From Hypoxylon rubiginosum (taxonomy: Eukaryota; Ascomycota; Sordariomycetes; Xylariales; Hypoxylaceae), in assembly GCA_902806565.1 (NCBI GenBank), contig CADCXA010000031.1:1550001-1614000 (forward strand): DNA of 64,000 bases, given 5' to 3'. A program made the position numbers and the translations under genes. Numbering within the stretch: position 1 is the first letter of the stretch; each line of letters starts with the position of its first letter. Of the stretch, positions 34,683-45,208 are shown one piece after another. The notes under the pieces were generated by a model that saw nothing but the letters and a program-made list of their open reading frames with translations, was not told the DNA's origin and made no database searches.

Positions 34683-36462
34683 ATGGACAGTCCGAAAGAC
34701 CCCGACCGCCCAATCGTGGTCCAAGATGGCGATACCGACCAGGACGATTACCGCTCCATTGACCCAGCCTCGGGCGTTAAAAGAGGCCTCAAGACGCGAC
34801 ATTTAAGCATGATGGCTTTAGCCGGGATCATAGGGCCTGGTCTACTGGTTGGAAGCGGTGGTGCTCTCTCTAACGGTGGACCGGCCTCGCTCTTGATTGG
34901 TTTTGGTGTTATTGGTATAATTGCTTTCAGGTGACTGGCATTCCACAACCCGTAGGGACACGCGCATCACCTCGTTGCTAACATAGAGATAGCATTATGC
35001 AGAGCCTCGGAGAGTTGACCACTCTCTACCCATCCGGAGGTGCTTTTACCCAGCTCGCCGCCCGAATGGTAGATCCCGCGTTTGGCGTCGCGGTTGGATG
35101 GAATTACTTCATCATCTGGTTCGCCGTTCTCGCCAACGAGTATAATGCCACGACGAGCATTCTTGTCTTTTGGAGTGACAAGGTGCCTGTATGGGGTTAC
35201 TTCTTAATCCTATGGGTTTGTCTTATCCCTTTTTTTTTTGTCATACCCAAGCCACCTCGCTGACGCCGTGACAGACTGCTTTCTTATTCTTTCAATTCTG
35301 TGGTGTCGCTACATTTGGGGAGGCCGAATTTTGGCTAGCCCTCTTCAAACTTGTAGGATTAGTAGCTTTCTATATATTCTCGATAGTGTGAGTTCAGATA
35401 TACGCCCCTCTAACTACCCCTGTGTTAATCAATATGCTGACGACTTATAGTTACGTGTCTGGCGGAATACACGGCACGGGTGCCATAGGCTTTCGATATT
35501 GGCATGACCCTGGTCCGTTTGTTGAAGGTTTCCGCGGAGTTGCCAAAGTATTCGTCTTTTGTTCCACCTTCTACGCCGGTTGCGAGTCGATCGCTGTCGC
35601 TGCTACGGAGACCAAGAACCCTCGAGTGGCCGTTCCACTAGCAATTCGTCAAGTTTTCTGGCGTATCATTTTCATCTACATGGGTGCTGCTTTCTTTTTT
35701 GGCCTCACATGCCCAGCAAATGATGCCCAACTGGTCAATGGGAGCAGCCGTGCTCTATTAAGTCCCATGACCGTTGCCATTCAAAATGCTGGTTGGCAAG
35801 GTGGTGTTCATCTTATCAACGCCTTCATCCTGATTACCTGTATATCCGCCATCAACAGCTCGATATACATAGCATCGCGGACGTTATTATTTATGGCACA
35901 ACAGAGAATGGCTCCTTCTTTCCTTGGGTGGACCGACAAGAGAGGAGTACCAATCCCGGCTATCACCGTGGCAAATGCATTTGGCGCATTGTCTATGATG
36001 AACGTCTCGACCGGTGCCTCCGAGGCTTATAGTTACATCGTCAACCTTAGTGGAGTTTCGACCTTCTTGGTTTGGGGATCCATTTCTCTTACCCATATTC
36101 GATTCCGCCAAGCTTGGAAAGCCCAGGGTTATCATGTGCAGGATCTGCCATTCATCTCCTTCGGTTACCCCTTTAACGCTTATTTTGGTCTAGGAGCAAA
36201 CATATTTCTAGCCCTCGTTCAGGGCTGGTCTAACTTTGCTCCATGGGATGCTGGCGGCTTCGTTGACGCGTATATCCTGTTGCCACTATTTTTTGTGATT
36301 TATGCTGGCTATAAACTTGTGTTTAAGACCAGATTCTGGCGGAACGATGAAATAGATCTGCAATCCGGAAGGCGCCGTGACCTGGAAGAGCCCAAGGAAC
36401 TAGCAGAGGTTGAGATAGGGGTAATTCAACCGTGGTGGCGTCGGCTCCTAAGGAATTTCTAG
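34683..36462 (+). CDS. Amino-acid permease (APC superfamily, fungal YAT type)
   Basis: Proton-coupled amino-acid uptake at the plasma membrane is the family role; the substrate is not predictable. Four exons, 34683-34930, 34993-35215, 35275-35387 and 35451-36462, give 531 aa, the usual length. After a ~35-residue acidic cytosolic N-terminus comes the hallmark RGLKTRHLSMMALAGIIGPGLLVGSG in TM1, then SLGELTTLYPSGGAF in TM3 and GWNYFIIWF. FAGCESIAVAATETKNPR is present in the TM6 region as CSTFYAGCESI. The later part holds NSSIYIASRTLLFMAQQRMAPSF, and about 12 hydrophobic segments are visible. Introns are 59-63 nt, and splicing restores conserved membrane segments at each junction. The charged C-terminal tail is short. 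Confidence 0.92.
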
Positions 36463-37552
36463 CCAGCGTTTTCGAACGATTTTCTCGACCTACATAGGTA
36501 AGAACTATGTCGCCCTTGTTATTGTGTACTTTTGTTCTAGCACGCTTGGCTGTGTATATTCTGCACACCTCGTCTCAGTGCGTGAGTTGATATCCCGGTG
36601 TTTATTGTCATATAACCCCGTATAAGAGAAGACGCTGGATAGCGAACTAATTAATTTACATGGACACGATACGTATTATGTATCGACTGATTTCAAGTAC
36701 CTGCTTGTGATAGATATGTAATAGATTTCTGTCTGGAGTACGACACGGACTTATCCGCCCTCCTAATCAAAAAACATTGGAAGTCCCCTTAACCACCTTG
36801 TGGACTGGTGACTCGATTATCTGATGTGTATCATTCAATTACCAAGTTGTAACCTAAGTGGCTCAATATCAGACTAATACTAAGTAGGTGTTCCAAGATT
36901 ATGGCTCGAAGACGTCATGGCCTCGATATTCGGATCACTCACACGCGGGGCCTAATTCATCTGTAGTTCAACAGATTCATCATGACTGCAGTGCCTAACA
37001 ACTTGGCTCAGCGAAGCAAAGCACCTCTCTGAGCCGCCACCATAATGCGTCACTATCAGGAATTCTGTTTCAACCTAATGCGTCATTAATTTCGTGCTAC
37101 TTTGATCCTTTAGTATAAATACCAGTCAAGACCACAATGGGAACCCGCCACTTGAGCATTCTCATCACATCGAAGAGTAACCGAGCACACCAGACAAAAT
37201 ATTCAAAACACTACGGGTATTGCAGAATACTGGCACCATACTATTGAACTTCGTCGGCATTAAAATATTCCTTTCTATCGAAGTGTAAGTCCTCGTGGCC
37301 TTCTTGCATAAATAGTGCCTTCACGACGGTCGCCTATGGATGTTAAACTGCCTCTCAATAGCCAACAATAACGACAAGCAATCCCCAAATACTAAGAACT
37401 TCCCGGAAACCCGTCACTGTCACGAGAATAACAGGTAGATACATCCGAGAGCATTTGAAGACAATCTAGAGGTCAACTAACCTTAGTTATCCCACAGTCA
37501 GCACCTTTCTCGGAAAAAATCGCAGCCTAGAAATCGGTTCACCGCAAACATC
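36463..37552. promoter_or_regulatory. Intergenic region with a probable promoter and 5'UTR intron
   Basis: The second half looks like a promoter plus leader. TATAAAT lies at 37114-37120. A possible leader carries a 36-codon upstream ORF from 37137. A probable intron runs 37285-37497, with a GTAAGT donor, a CAACTAAC branch point at 37474 and a CACAG acceptor. It leads into the small ORF at 37553. The first half shows nothing. Confidence 0.4.
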
Positions 37553-37750
37553 ATGTGCGAATCGCGGGAAGTTACATTCAAGTGCCTGCCTTGTCAGGAA
37601 ATAGTGGAAACCAAGACAACGCGCACACCATGCTCCCTTGCTGGCACTGGCAAATGCAAGACAAAGTATACAAAGGGGAACATATATAAGGTACACGAAG
37701 GATGTCTTGAAGAGACTGAGAAGAAAAGGAAGGAAGGAAGATGCGAATGA
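37553..37750 (+). CDS. Small Cys-containing protein, 65 aa
   Basis: Tentative gene. The frame reads MCESREVTFKCLPCQEIV..., with six cysteines (positions 2, 11, 14, 27, 35 and 51) plus one near the end, and a Lys/Glu-rich tail. Short proteins beginning MC and carrying a C-x2-C pair are common, uncharacterised products in Pezizomycotina. Support is contextual: a TATA box 440 bp upstream and a well-formed intron between it and the ATG. No signal peptide is seen, so a soluble cytosolic or nuclear protein is more likely than a secreted one. It may also be a chance frame. Confidence 0.4.
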   Translation: MCESREVTFKCLPCQEIVETKTTRTPCSLAGTGKCKTKYTKGNIYKVHEGCLEETEKKRKEGRCE

Positions 37751-38937
37751 GGGTCCAGATAGAGCAACGTAAAATGACAGGCTGGGCCTGATATCAGGAT
37801 CTGTTGCTTGAGCAAGTAGTACAGACACAGCGGACGGAAGACATCAAGAGAGGACATACAGATTGTCAGTTTTGGGGGGATTTCCCTAAATTTCATGTAG
37901 CTTTGAGTCATAGCCTGGTGCTGGTTGACTGGCTACCTCAACTAGGTACCTACATACAATGCCAAGTTTCTGAACCACACTCTTGCGACGACTTTACTTT
38001 GATCACGCTGGCAAAGCTGTTATAACTGAGATAGCGATAATATGTGGACCGTCTGAAGCCATAGATAGCTAAGGGATGAAGTATATTTGTCCCTCTCTGA
38101 TGTGAGCTACTAGCAGCTACTGAGTGTTTGCTTCTTCCGAATTGCCACGAGAATGCTCCGTGCTTATGAAGTCAGCCCTCCCAAATGTGTCCGTCCATAC
38201 CTAGGTACTGTTGAGGGTTGGATGGCGTAGCATCTTTCTCCATCTGCCGGCCACCAGCCGTCGAGCAGGTCGAAGCATCTATCATACCAGCCAGCTAAGT
38301 TAATTAGCCCAGAAAAAAACAAGGACGCCCCTAGGCCGTATCGTTTCGCGCAAGTGACGACCCGTTGCCTTGCGACCCCTTGTAGCGTGCACAACGTTAA
38401 TACCCACGACACTGTCTTATTATTGACAGAGGCATTTCAGTAGCTCTTCTTCGATGTCCAGGACCAAAAAGTCCATCCACTGATTTCTCCCCCACCTAGC
38501 TCTCGCCTTGTGGAACGAGGGGCGCGGTCGTACCGCCAGTCCCGGCGCCTACTTTCGGGATTCGGATTGGCGTTTGAGAGCCCCCAGCTATCCCTTGTGT
38601 GAGGCCGATGAATAATAATACCATCCGCTCTGTGTGCGCCGCCATCATCATCGGGCGCTGCGATGGAAGTTTTTCATAGTTTACCTTGATTCAACACTAC
38701 CAAACAAAGGATCGAACTTGCCACTGAGACATCCAGCAAGTCGCAGCCCAATCAGATTCATGAAATTGGTTCCCAATCGAGTACAGATAGGAATATTACA
38801 TGGCTGACCATATGATATACATCATATATAACATTACATATACCTACCTATATATATAATTAAAAAGGAGATCACATCCACTCAACACCATTTTGCCGCC
38901 GTCACTCGCTTGGCGGCGGCTAAACGCAGAATGCGAT
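37751..38937. other. Intergenic region
   Basis: 1.2 kb with an ACCTAGGTAC motif at 38200 and a TA-rich tract at 38810-38875. An 82-codon minus-strand frame at 38164-38412 has no recognisable features and is not called. Confidence 0.5.
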
Positions 38938-39291
38938 TCATCGGGATCTCGCGTCCCTCCCTCGGCAAGCCGTTGACATCACTGCTTTGAACCACAACTG
39001 GTCAGTATCGTCGTATGGCTCTTGATCGTAAGTTGTTAGCCCCGCTATCTTGCAGGATGAGTACCTGCCATAGACATAACAGGGTTTATTAGAGCTTGTG
39101 TGAGTCTTAGATACGATCCGACGACCGATGAGAAAGCAGAAGAGTGGATACATGACGGGCATACAAGTGAAGAAGACCCTGGCGTTGACCTCGACTGTCG
39201 AGAGAATGGCCAGGGAGACGAAATTACACCCTGCATCCGTTGTATCGATGGTTGAAGATAGGTATATTTTTACGACATATCCAAACGTCAA
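38938..39291 (-). pseudogene. C-terminal relic of a fungal rhodopsin-domain (PTH11/SAT4-type) membrane protein
   Basis: An open frame of 117 codons without an ATG. It begins with FGYVVKIYLSSTIDTTDAGCNFVSLAILSTVEV, broken here for length, which matches the last two helices of fungal rhodopsin-domain proteins (pattern VRLVYL...D.TWN.V.LAIWS.VEV). A hydrophobic segment, CMPVMYPLFCFL, and a polar tail follow. Immediately upstream (minus strand) there are in-frame stops and no earlier helices, so at least five of seven helices are gone. It could be one exon of a gene with hidden introns, but no donor-bearing upstream exon is visible. Confidence 0.45.
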
Positions 39292-39819
39292 TTACTTAGA
39301 GCTTGGTTACCGTAGCACAAAAATAGTCACAATTTAAGCTCGTCTGCGGTGTCGTCGTATAACCCTCCCACTTACAAACGTCAGAACTGCGGCTAGCTGG
39401 CAGAACATTGCCCGAACTAAGGACTTTTTTATTCCACCTGCTTAACAAATCGATGCATAGCTTTATGTAGGATGTATAGATTTTCCGATCAGGTCTGACC
39501 TAATGATTGATTGGTGAAGACAAAGTCCCTAGCTCGGTGACACTTCAGCATGCCCTTCGTACAATTGGATGGGGATCTGACGAGAGTCTACGACTCCTCG
39601 GGTCCGAAAGGATCAAATATACCTAGGTACATACAATCTTGGAGTCTGCACGTCAGATACTACCTACCTAGGTAGGTGGCGTAGCTACACGCCCACTAGT
39701 TTGTTAACCCACAGGTATCCATTTGTATCCCTATGACTTGAGCACGACCATGCAGCTTCAGTTTCCATTCCTACGAAGCCAGTTGCCGCTGTAAACCTGT
39801 GGTCCTAGCCTATTACAAA
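39292..39819. other. Intergenic region
   Basis: 528 bp upstream of the O-methyltransferase. It carries two TACCTAGGTA palindromes (about 39620 and 39664). No gene is seen. Confidence 0.5.
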
Positions 39820-41149
39820 ATGCCGTCCTTGACCTCCATGGCTGAGAGCATTCTCGCTCAGGCGAAGAAGCTCGACGCTTACCTCGAGGCGCAAAATCTT
39901 GCCTGCCCGTCATTTGACGACGACACGCTCGATCAGCTGCCGGATGAGCTCCAAGATGAGCGCTGGGCATTTGCCAACGACGTCAATGAGCTCAAGCAAC
40001 TGAGCCGAGGCGCCACGCAGACTACTTTGGACTGCGCATTCAGCGTGAGTAGTGACCTATGCTATTTTTATTCAGAGAGCTCCGGAAGAATACAAATAAC
40101 ATTCGTTGAGATAGTGGACGGATGCCCTCGGCCTGCGAGTTGTCTATCATTACAAGCTGGCTAACGCGGTGCCTCTTGGCGGCACCGCGTCTTATGCCGA
40201 GATCGCCACCGCATCTGGCCTTAAGGAGGACCTCTGTCGACGGTTCATTCGCTTAGCCATGGGCAGCCATGTATTTACCGAAGACTTGGAGACACAGCGT
40301 GTGAGGCATACCGCGTCTTCTCGGCGCCTAGTTACGGATCAGGGCTTCTCTGATGCGGTTGGCCTGGAAATAGACGAACTCGGACCCGCGTCGTCGAGGC
40401 TGATTGACGTATGGGAGAAACACCAACAGGACGTAGCTGAGCCCGACCAATCCGCCTTCTCCATGTTCAACGAGACCAACAAGCCTATTTTTGCCTTCCT
40501 TGCAAGCCAACCCGAGAGAGCCCAGCGCTTCGGCGGAGCTATGCGCTACTTTACCAAAGGTGAATCCTGGGATCTGCGACACATATTGGCGTCGTTTGAC
40601 TGGCCGTCCATCGACCAGCCTGGCGCGCAGGTCATCGACATAGGGGGCGGCAATGGTCAGATTAGCCAGTACCTTGCGCGTCATACAAAGCACGTGCATT
40701 ACATCGTCCAAGACCTTGCCCATATGATATCGCAAGCACCTTCGCAGCTGCCCGGCGATCTCAAAGACCGCGTCGAGTTTGTCGAGCACGACTTCTTCAC
40801 GCCGCAGACCACGGAACCACCGGCCGCGTTCGTGATGCGCTATATCCTGCATAACTGGGCTGACAAGTACGCAACCCGTATTCTGCAGAATATTGTGCCG
40901 GCTATGCGCAAGGGTACGAAATTTCTCATTTACGAATACGTGCTTCCGGACCGGCCGGCCACCGACCTCGCGGGTCGCTTTGGCTTTCAGATGGATGCCA
41001 TCATGGCGACTATCTTTAACGCACAGGAACGAACTGCTGCTGAGTATGAGCGTGTTCTCAAGGGGGCAGACCCGCGATACGTAGTAGAGTCTGTGTGTCG
41101 CCCCGAAGGCAGCACTATGAGTATTGTACAAGTAGGCTGGATGGGGTAG
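39820..41149 (+). CDS. O-methyltransferase (fungal secondary-metabolism type)
   Basis: SAM-dependent methylation of a hydroxyl group, usually on a polyketide or phenolic; the substrate is unknown. Exons 39820-40044 and 40115-41149 (70-nt intron, phase 0) give 419 aa, normal for the plant-like/fungal COMT family. The N-terminal dimerisation/winged-helix part includes GGTASYAEIATASGL. SAM motif I is VIDIGGGNG (from residue 248), and the acidic site HDFFTP lies further on. The catalytic-base position is His321 in RYILHNWAD, followed by LIYEYVLP and RTAAEYE. It lies alone; no intact polyketide synthase or peptide synthetase is in the window, though a possible SAT-domain scrap lies about 650 bp downstream. 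Cytosolic, no signal. Confidence 0.92.
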
Positions 41150-41797
41150 GTGGGAAATCAGATAGGGGATCGATTCGATGTAACGGCATTTCCTAGAGAG
41201 TTCAGTTTTAAACCCATAGATACTCGCCCCTGGATATGCTATCTGATCTGATAGCAGGTTGAATCGTTGCTATTATTTTCCCTTGCTTTTCTCTCTATCT
41301 ACGTACTAGAGCTTCACTGCCACAATATACGTACATAAGCAAGTCCTTGCGCCTATCTATGGTACCGCTAGATAGTCTTTCTGTAGCCTTGACAGCAACT
41401 ACAACACTTATGCATCGGCTCCATATCGGTACCTAAGATTCCATGGTAACTAAGTGCCCCGGCTACACCACTGTTTAGCCTAAGTCGCCGAATGTTGCCG
41501 AGACAGCACTTGAAAGGGTGTCACCCACCCTGCCGCCCTGGCCAGTGCAAAACTCTGTCTACTGAAGGGGTGGCGCTCCATTCAAGACATGTTTCACTTT
41601 TCCGAGTTTTCTCTGTTAGATAGCAATGTGGCGTAGGAATTGGACATCTGCACCGCTAGAGTTCCACTTCTCCAAACAAAGTGACGTATTTCTAGACATT
41701 GCGAAAGATACGGGTCGGCGCTGGCTTATGTCCGACTGTATAATACGACACTTCACTCGCTCAACTAGACCAATTCGTGGAAGAAAAGTGTCTTCTG

Positions 41798-41950
41798 ATG
41801 CGTAACCTCAGTTCTCCCAGTACCTCAGAGTCGCCCGATATGACAGCCACGGCTAACGTCTTCTATCTCGGCGATCAATCCTGGGTGTGTTGGATCTCGA
41901 AATTCCCTTGGGATATGCACCGGCAAGCCTATCCTCACTCAGGACAGTAG
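41798..41950 (+). pseudogene. Possible remnant of a non-reducing PKS N-terminus (SAT start)
   Basis: A 50-codon frame reading MRNLSSPSTSESPDMTATANVFYLGDQS..., split here as MTATANVFYLGDQS. The core VFYLGDQS resembles the first strand of SAT domains that open fungal non-reducing polyketide synthases (VFYFGDQT). Similarity stops after about 10 residues, and nothing downstream resembles a synthase. The match is short and could be chance. Confidence 0.2.
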
Positions 41951-42741
41951 CTATACAGCTTCCTACTGACAGTAATGAGGTACAAGTCTCGATCTCATCA
42001 TCCACATCCGGCGAGAGGGTAGAGGTTGCAAGATGCAGAGTAGTTATTAGTAATAGCGAAGACTAGGTGTCAGAAGTCAACAGCTATGCGTATTTGCTCC
42101 AGTTTCCAATGACAAACGGGCAAGCATCTCATCTGACGCGCTCCGACACGTATCAATTTGCCGCATATTAGGACGTAAATTCGGTCAAATCTCTATAACA
42201 TACAAGAATAAATATAATTTTGCGATTTATTTTGAGACTTTCATAGCCTACTAGAATGGGTGAGTTTTGGTGGGGGAACATAGGAGCTGTCGCATATAAA
42301 TGTCCATACATTGTAGCATTGCAAAGTTGAGGGCCCTTTTTGCCGGTGCAGTCTTTTCCACCAGAATTGCTCGTAATTATCAGAAAATAAACATTTTTTT
42401 TCAACATCTTATAAGAGCATTGCTTGGGATTCGCTATGCTCAACAATAATTAAGCACGTGTAACAGGACGTCGTCCTGTCTAGTCGCGAGAAAGTTGCGA
42501 GAAATGGATTCTGTCTAGTAGAGAGCTGACGTTTGAGCATCAGGGGTTAACTCTGCCATATTACGTGACAAATTTTCGTTGCCGGATTAGGAAATAGTAC
42601 GATTCCAAAGAGCTGTACGAGAACCCTGGCGATTGATGGGAGTCGCTGAATCAATTGATCCTTCCCAGGGGCTTCTAGTAGGTAGCCCTTGAAACTTGTT
42701 TCGCCTTAGAGGCAAGCCCTAAAAAGAATACGGGAGTAATT

Positions 42742-42978
42742 TATTCATCCGAGTAGTACTAGCCCTACTTGACTTACTCATGCTACAGTATATTTACTCG
42801 TTACTCGCCAAGATTTACTTACCCCAAATATTGGAAGTTATATTAAACCAATAGAAATAGCATAAACTACTCTTACCTTACGATTCGAACAGCGAACTAT
42901 TTCCTTACCTTAGATAAGTATATAAAGTCTTGGCGAGTAAAAGTAATTACTCGAGTAATACTCATACTAGTATGAATA
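42742..42978. repeat. Inverted-repeat element, possible MITE relic
   Basis: A 16-bp arm at 42801-42816 (TTACTCGCCAAGATTT) pairs with 42925-42940 at 15 of 16 positions. An outer TATTCAT at 42742-42748 pairs with 42972-42978. The element is about 237 bp, AT-rich and non-coding, with many TACTCG motifs. The arms are unequal in length, so it is degraded if it is a MITE. No target-site duplication is obvious. Confidence 0.4.
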
Positions 42979-43285
42979 GTTTCAGGGCCTGATTACAGAG
43001 GACATTTTGGGTGCCACCCAATCAGCGTCAACATGACCACGATCCTCCCTGTTTTGGACCAAACCCAGAAAAGAGGGGTTACCAATGGCGCTGATAGGAT
43101 CCCCCCTTTTAAACTCCCCAAGTACCCCATATTGCCCATACAATCCACCAAGGGCTCAGATCTGTCAACTGCTGTTTCCCAAAAGGGAAACCTCGATTCC
43201 AACTTTCAATACACGGAGTTGCGAGGCGTAAGGCTAGGAGTATTGCACTATGTAGTTGCTGCTGGATGGATTAGAATGGGATGGG

Positions 43286-43292
43286 TATATAA
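43286..43292 (+). promoter_or_regulatory. TATA box of the secreted lactonase-like gene
   Basis: TATATAA about 175 bp upstream of the ATG at 43465. Confidence 0.5.
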
Positions 43293-43464
43293 CTTATAAG
43301 ATGTCTTGCTTTCACAGTTACGAGAATGATGCTGTGTTCTGCCAGGAGCAAGTCTATCTTATTATTACTATCTCCTTGTCCTTGTCATCGTACGTCCCGC
43401 AGGTCCCGGGCGAAACCTCACGATCAAGCAAGTGTCTTTCCAGCTCCTTGTTAAAGATTTCAAC

Positions 43465-44774
43465 ATGAAGACCAATATCTTTGCACTTTTGTTCTTAGTC
43501 GAGGGCATCGTAGGCCATGTTATCCAGCGACATTATGGACAGTCCGAGTCAGCATGTAAAGCCACCGGAAAGGCTGTCTACCTTCTCACGAATGATGCAA
43601 ACAACGCAGTCGTCGCTTTGCCCATCGACGAAGACGGTGCCCTCGCCGCAGGCACAATTACACCATCTGGCGGGGCGGGCTCTAACACCATAGATGGCAC
43701 CACAATGAAACCGGCACAGCCCGATGCCCTCGTGAGCCAGTCGTCGCTCACGATAGCTGGAAACGTGAGTTTTACTTGACTAACGTTCTCTTATCTACCT
43801 ACCTAGGTAGGCACCTATACAATGCTGATGACCGAGAGTAGCACATATTCGCCGTCAACGCCGGAAGCAACTCGCTGAGCATGTTATCAATCTCGAAGAA
43901 CGATCCAACCAAGTTAACATTAGTCGGCCAACCGGCGGCCGTCCCGGCCGAGTTCCCGAATACCGTGGCAGCGTCGATCAAGAACAAGCTCGCTTGCGTG
44001 GGGGCCAGCGGTGCGGTCGCGGGAATCTCGTGTGCTTCCTTCTCGAAGACGGGCCTTGGTGCCATGGACGCCCTCAGGCCCATCGACCTCGGCCAGTCGA
44101 CACCACCCGTAGGCCCAACGAATACGGTGTCGCAAGCGTTCTTTTCCGAGGATGAGTCGACTCTCTTCACTACGGTCAAGGGAGATCCCGCGGTGAACAA
44201 GACGGGTTTCATGTCTATGCTGGCCGTAGAGCAAAGTATAGGATGTAGAGGGACGGTAAAAATCGCTGCAGCTCCGGCGGACTCACGAACCTCTCCCGCA
44301 GGCACGGCGGTCTTGTTCGGGTCGCAGGTGATCCCCGGTACAGCAACCGTCTTCGCGACAGATGCGTCTTTCGGTGCTGTAGTGATGTCTGTCAATACTC
44401 AGACCGGACAAGCAGCGGTCGTCGGTAAGCAGACTATTGAAGGACAAAAGGCGACTTGCTGGGCTGCGTTCGCGCCTGCTACCGGAAGCGTCTTCGTCAC
44501 AGACGTGGCAGTGCCTCGCATTATCGAGATGAGTGCGAGCAACGCAAGCATTATATCGACAATAGACCTATCCGCTGGCGGTGATCCGGGCTTCATTGAC
44601 TTGAAGGCTTCTGGTGCTTTCCTTTACGCGCTCTCGCCCGGCAACGGCAGTACAGATGCTGCCATTACTGTGATGGATATTTCTGGAGGACAGGGAACCG
44701 CCAAAGCCATCCAGAGGTTTAGTCTAAAGGGGATGGCGGGAGCAAACGCTCAAGGGATAACGATTCTTGAGTAG
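43465..44774 (+). CDS. Secreted beta-propeller (lactonase/carboxymuconate cyclase-like) protein
   Basis: Predicted extracellular seven-bladed propeller of the kind annotated in fungi as 3-carboxy-cis,cis-muconate lactonizing enzyme-like; activity unproven. Exons 43465-43764 and 43842-44774 (77-nt intron, phase 0) give 410 aa. The signal peptide is MKTNIFALLFLVEGIVG. Repeated blade-like strands appear as AVYLLTNDANNAVVALPI, HIFAVNAGSNSLSMLSI, TVFATDASFGAVVMSV, SVFVTDVAVPRIIEMS and FLYALSPGNGS, each ending in a turn. The intron joins TIAGN to HIFAVNAG, restoring a blade. The intron contains a CTACCTAGGTAGG palindrome. No catalytic residues are assigned with confidence. Confidence 0.82.
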
Positions 44775-45208
44775 AAGGTGCCCCGGTGGTTTTTTTCATT
44801 CCTGTAATTGTACTTTGAACTTCATTAGAACTAATTCGATAAAATTTGGGAGAGATTCGTTATGATGGATTATTCGTGATAGTTGCAATAACCACCTTTA
44901 TAAGAAATAGATAGATCCGCGACAAGGTCTAGGCCGTCTTGGGCGCATAAAGTCAATCCATTAACATAACCAATCGATATATTTCATTAGAACGAAGCAA
45001 TACATGTACCCTCCAGTTTCTTGAGAGGTGTATTGAAATAATCCCATGCGCCACTTAATACAAGAAAGGGGCTGAGCAAAAGATGGCCAAAAAGGCTACT
45101 TCCAATCCCGTATGATGGGAAATTCTAGCTATATGTAGTTGAAATTTGACTTATAGAAGCGAAGTTGCTTGAGGTAGATACCTACCTTCATACATATCGG
45201 CCGCCCCT
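44775..45208. other. Intergenic region, convergent genes
   Basis: 434 bp between convergent gene ends. Nothing is seen in it. Confidence 0.5.

Larger units (their letters stand above)
41150..43464. other. Intergenic region with relics, 2.3 kb
   Basis: It contains a short frame at 41798-41950 that may be a polyketide-synthase relic, an inverted-repeat element at 42742-42978, and the promoter of the next gene (TATATAA at 43286). Other frames here (42168-42446 minus, 43033-43299 plus) show nothing recognisable. Confidence 0.5.

Noticed and set aside
42860..42920. tRNA-like B-box (GTTCGAATC on the minus strand)
   Set aside because: No A-box, acceptor stem or anticodon arm could be drawn around it.
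43033..43299. 88-codon frame upstream of the secreted propeller gene
   Set aside because: It overlaps the likely promoter and TATA box and has no protein features.
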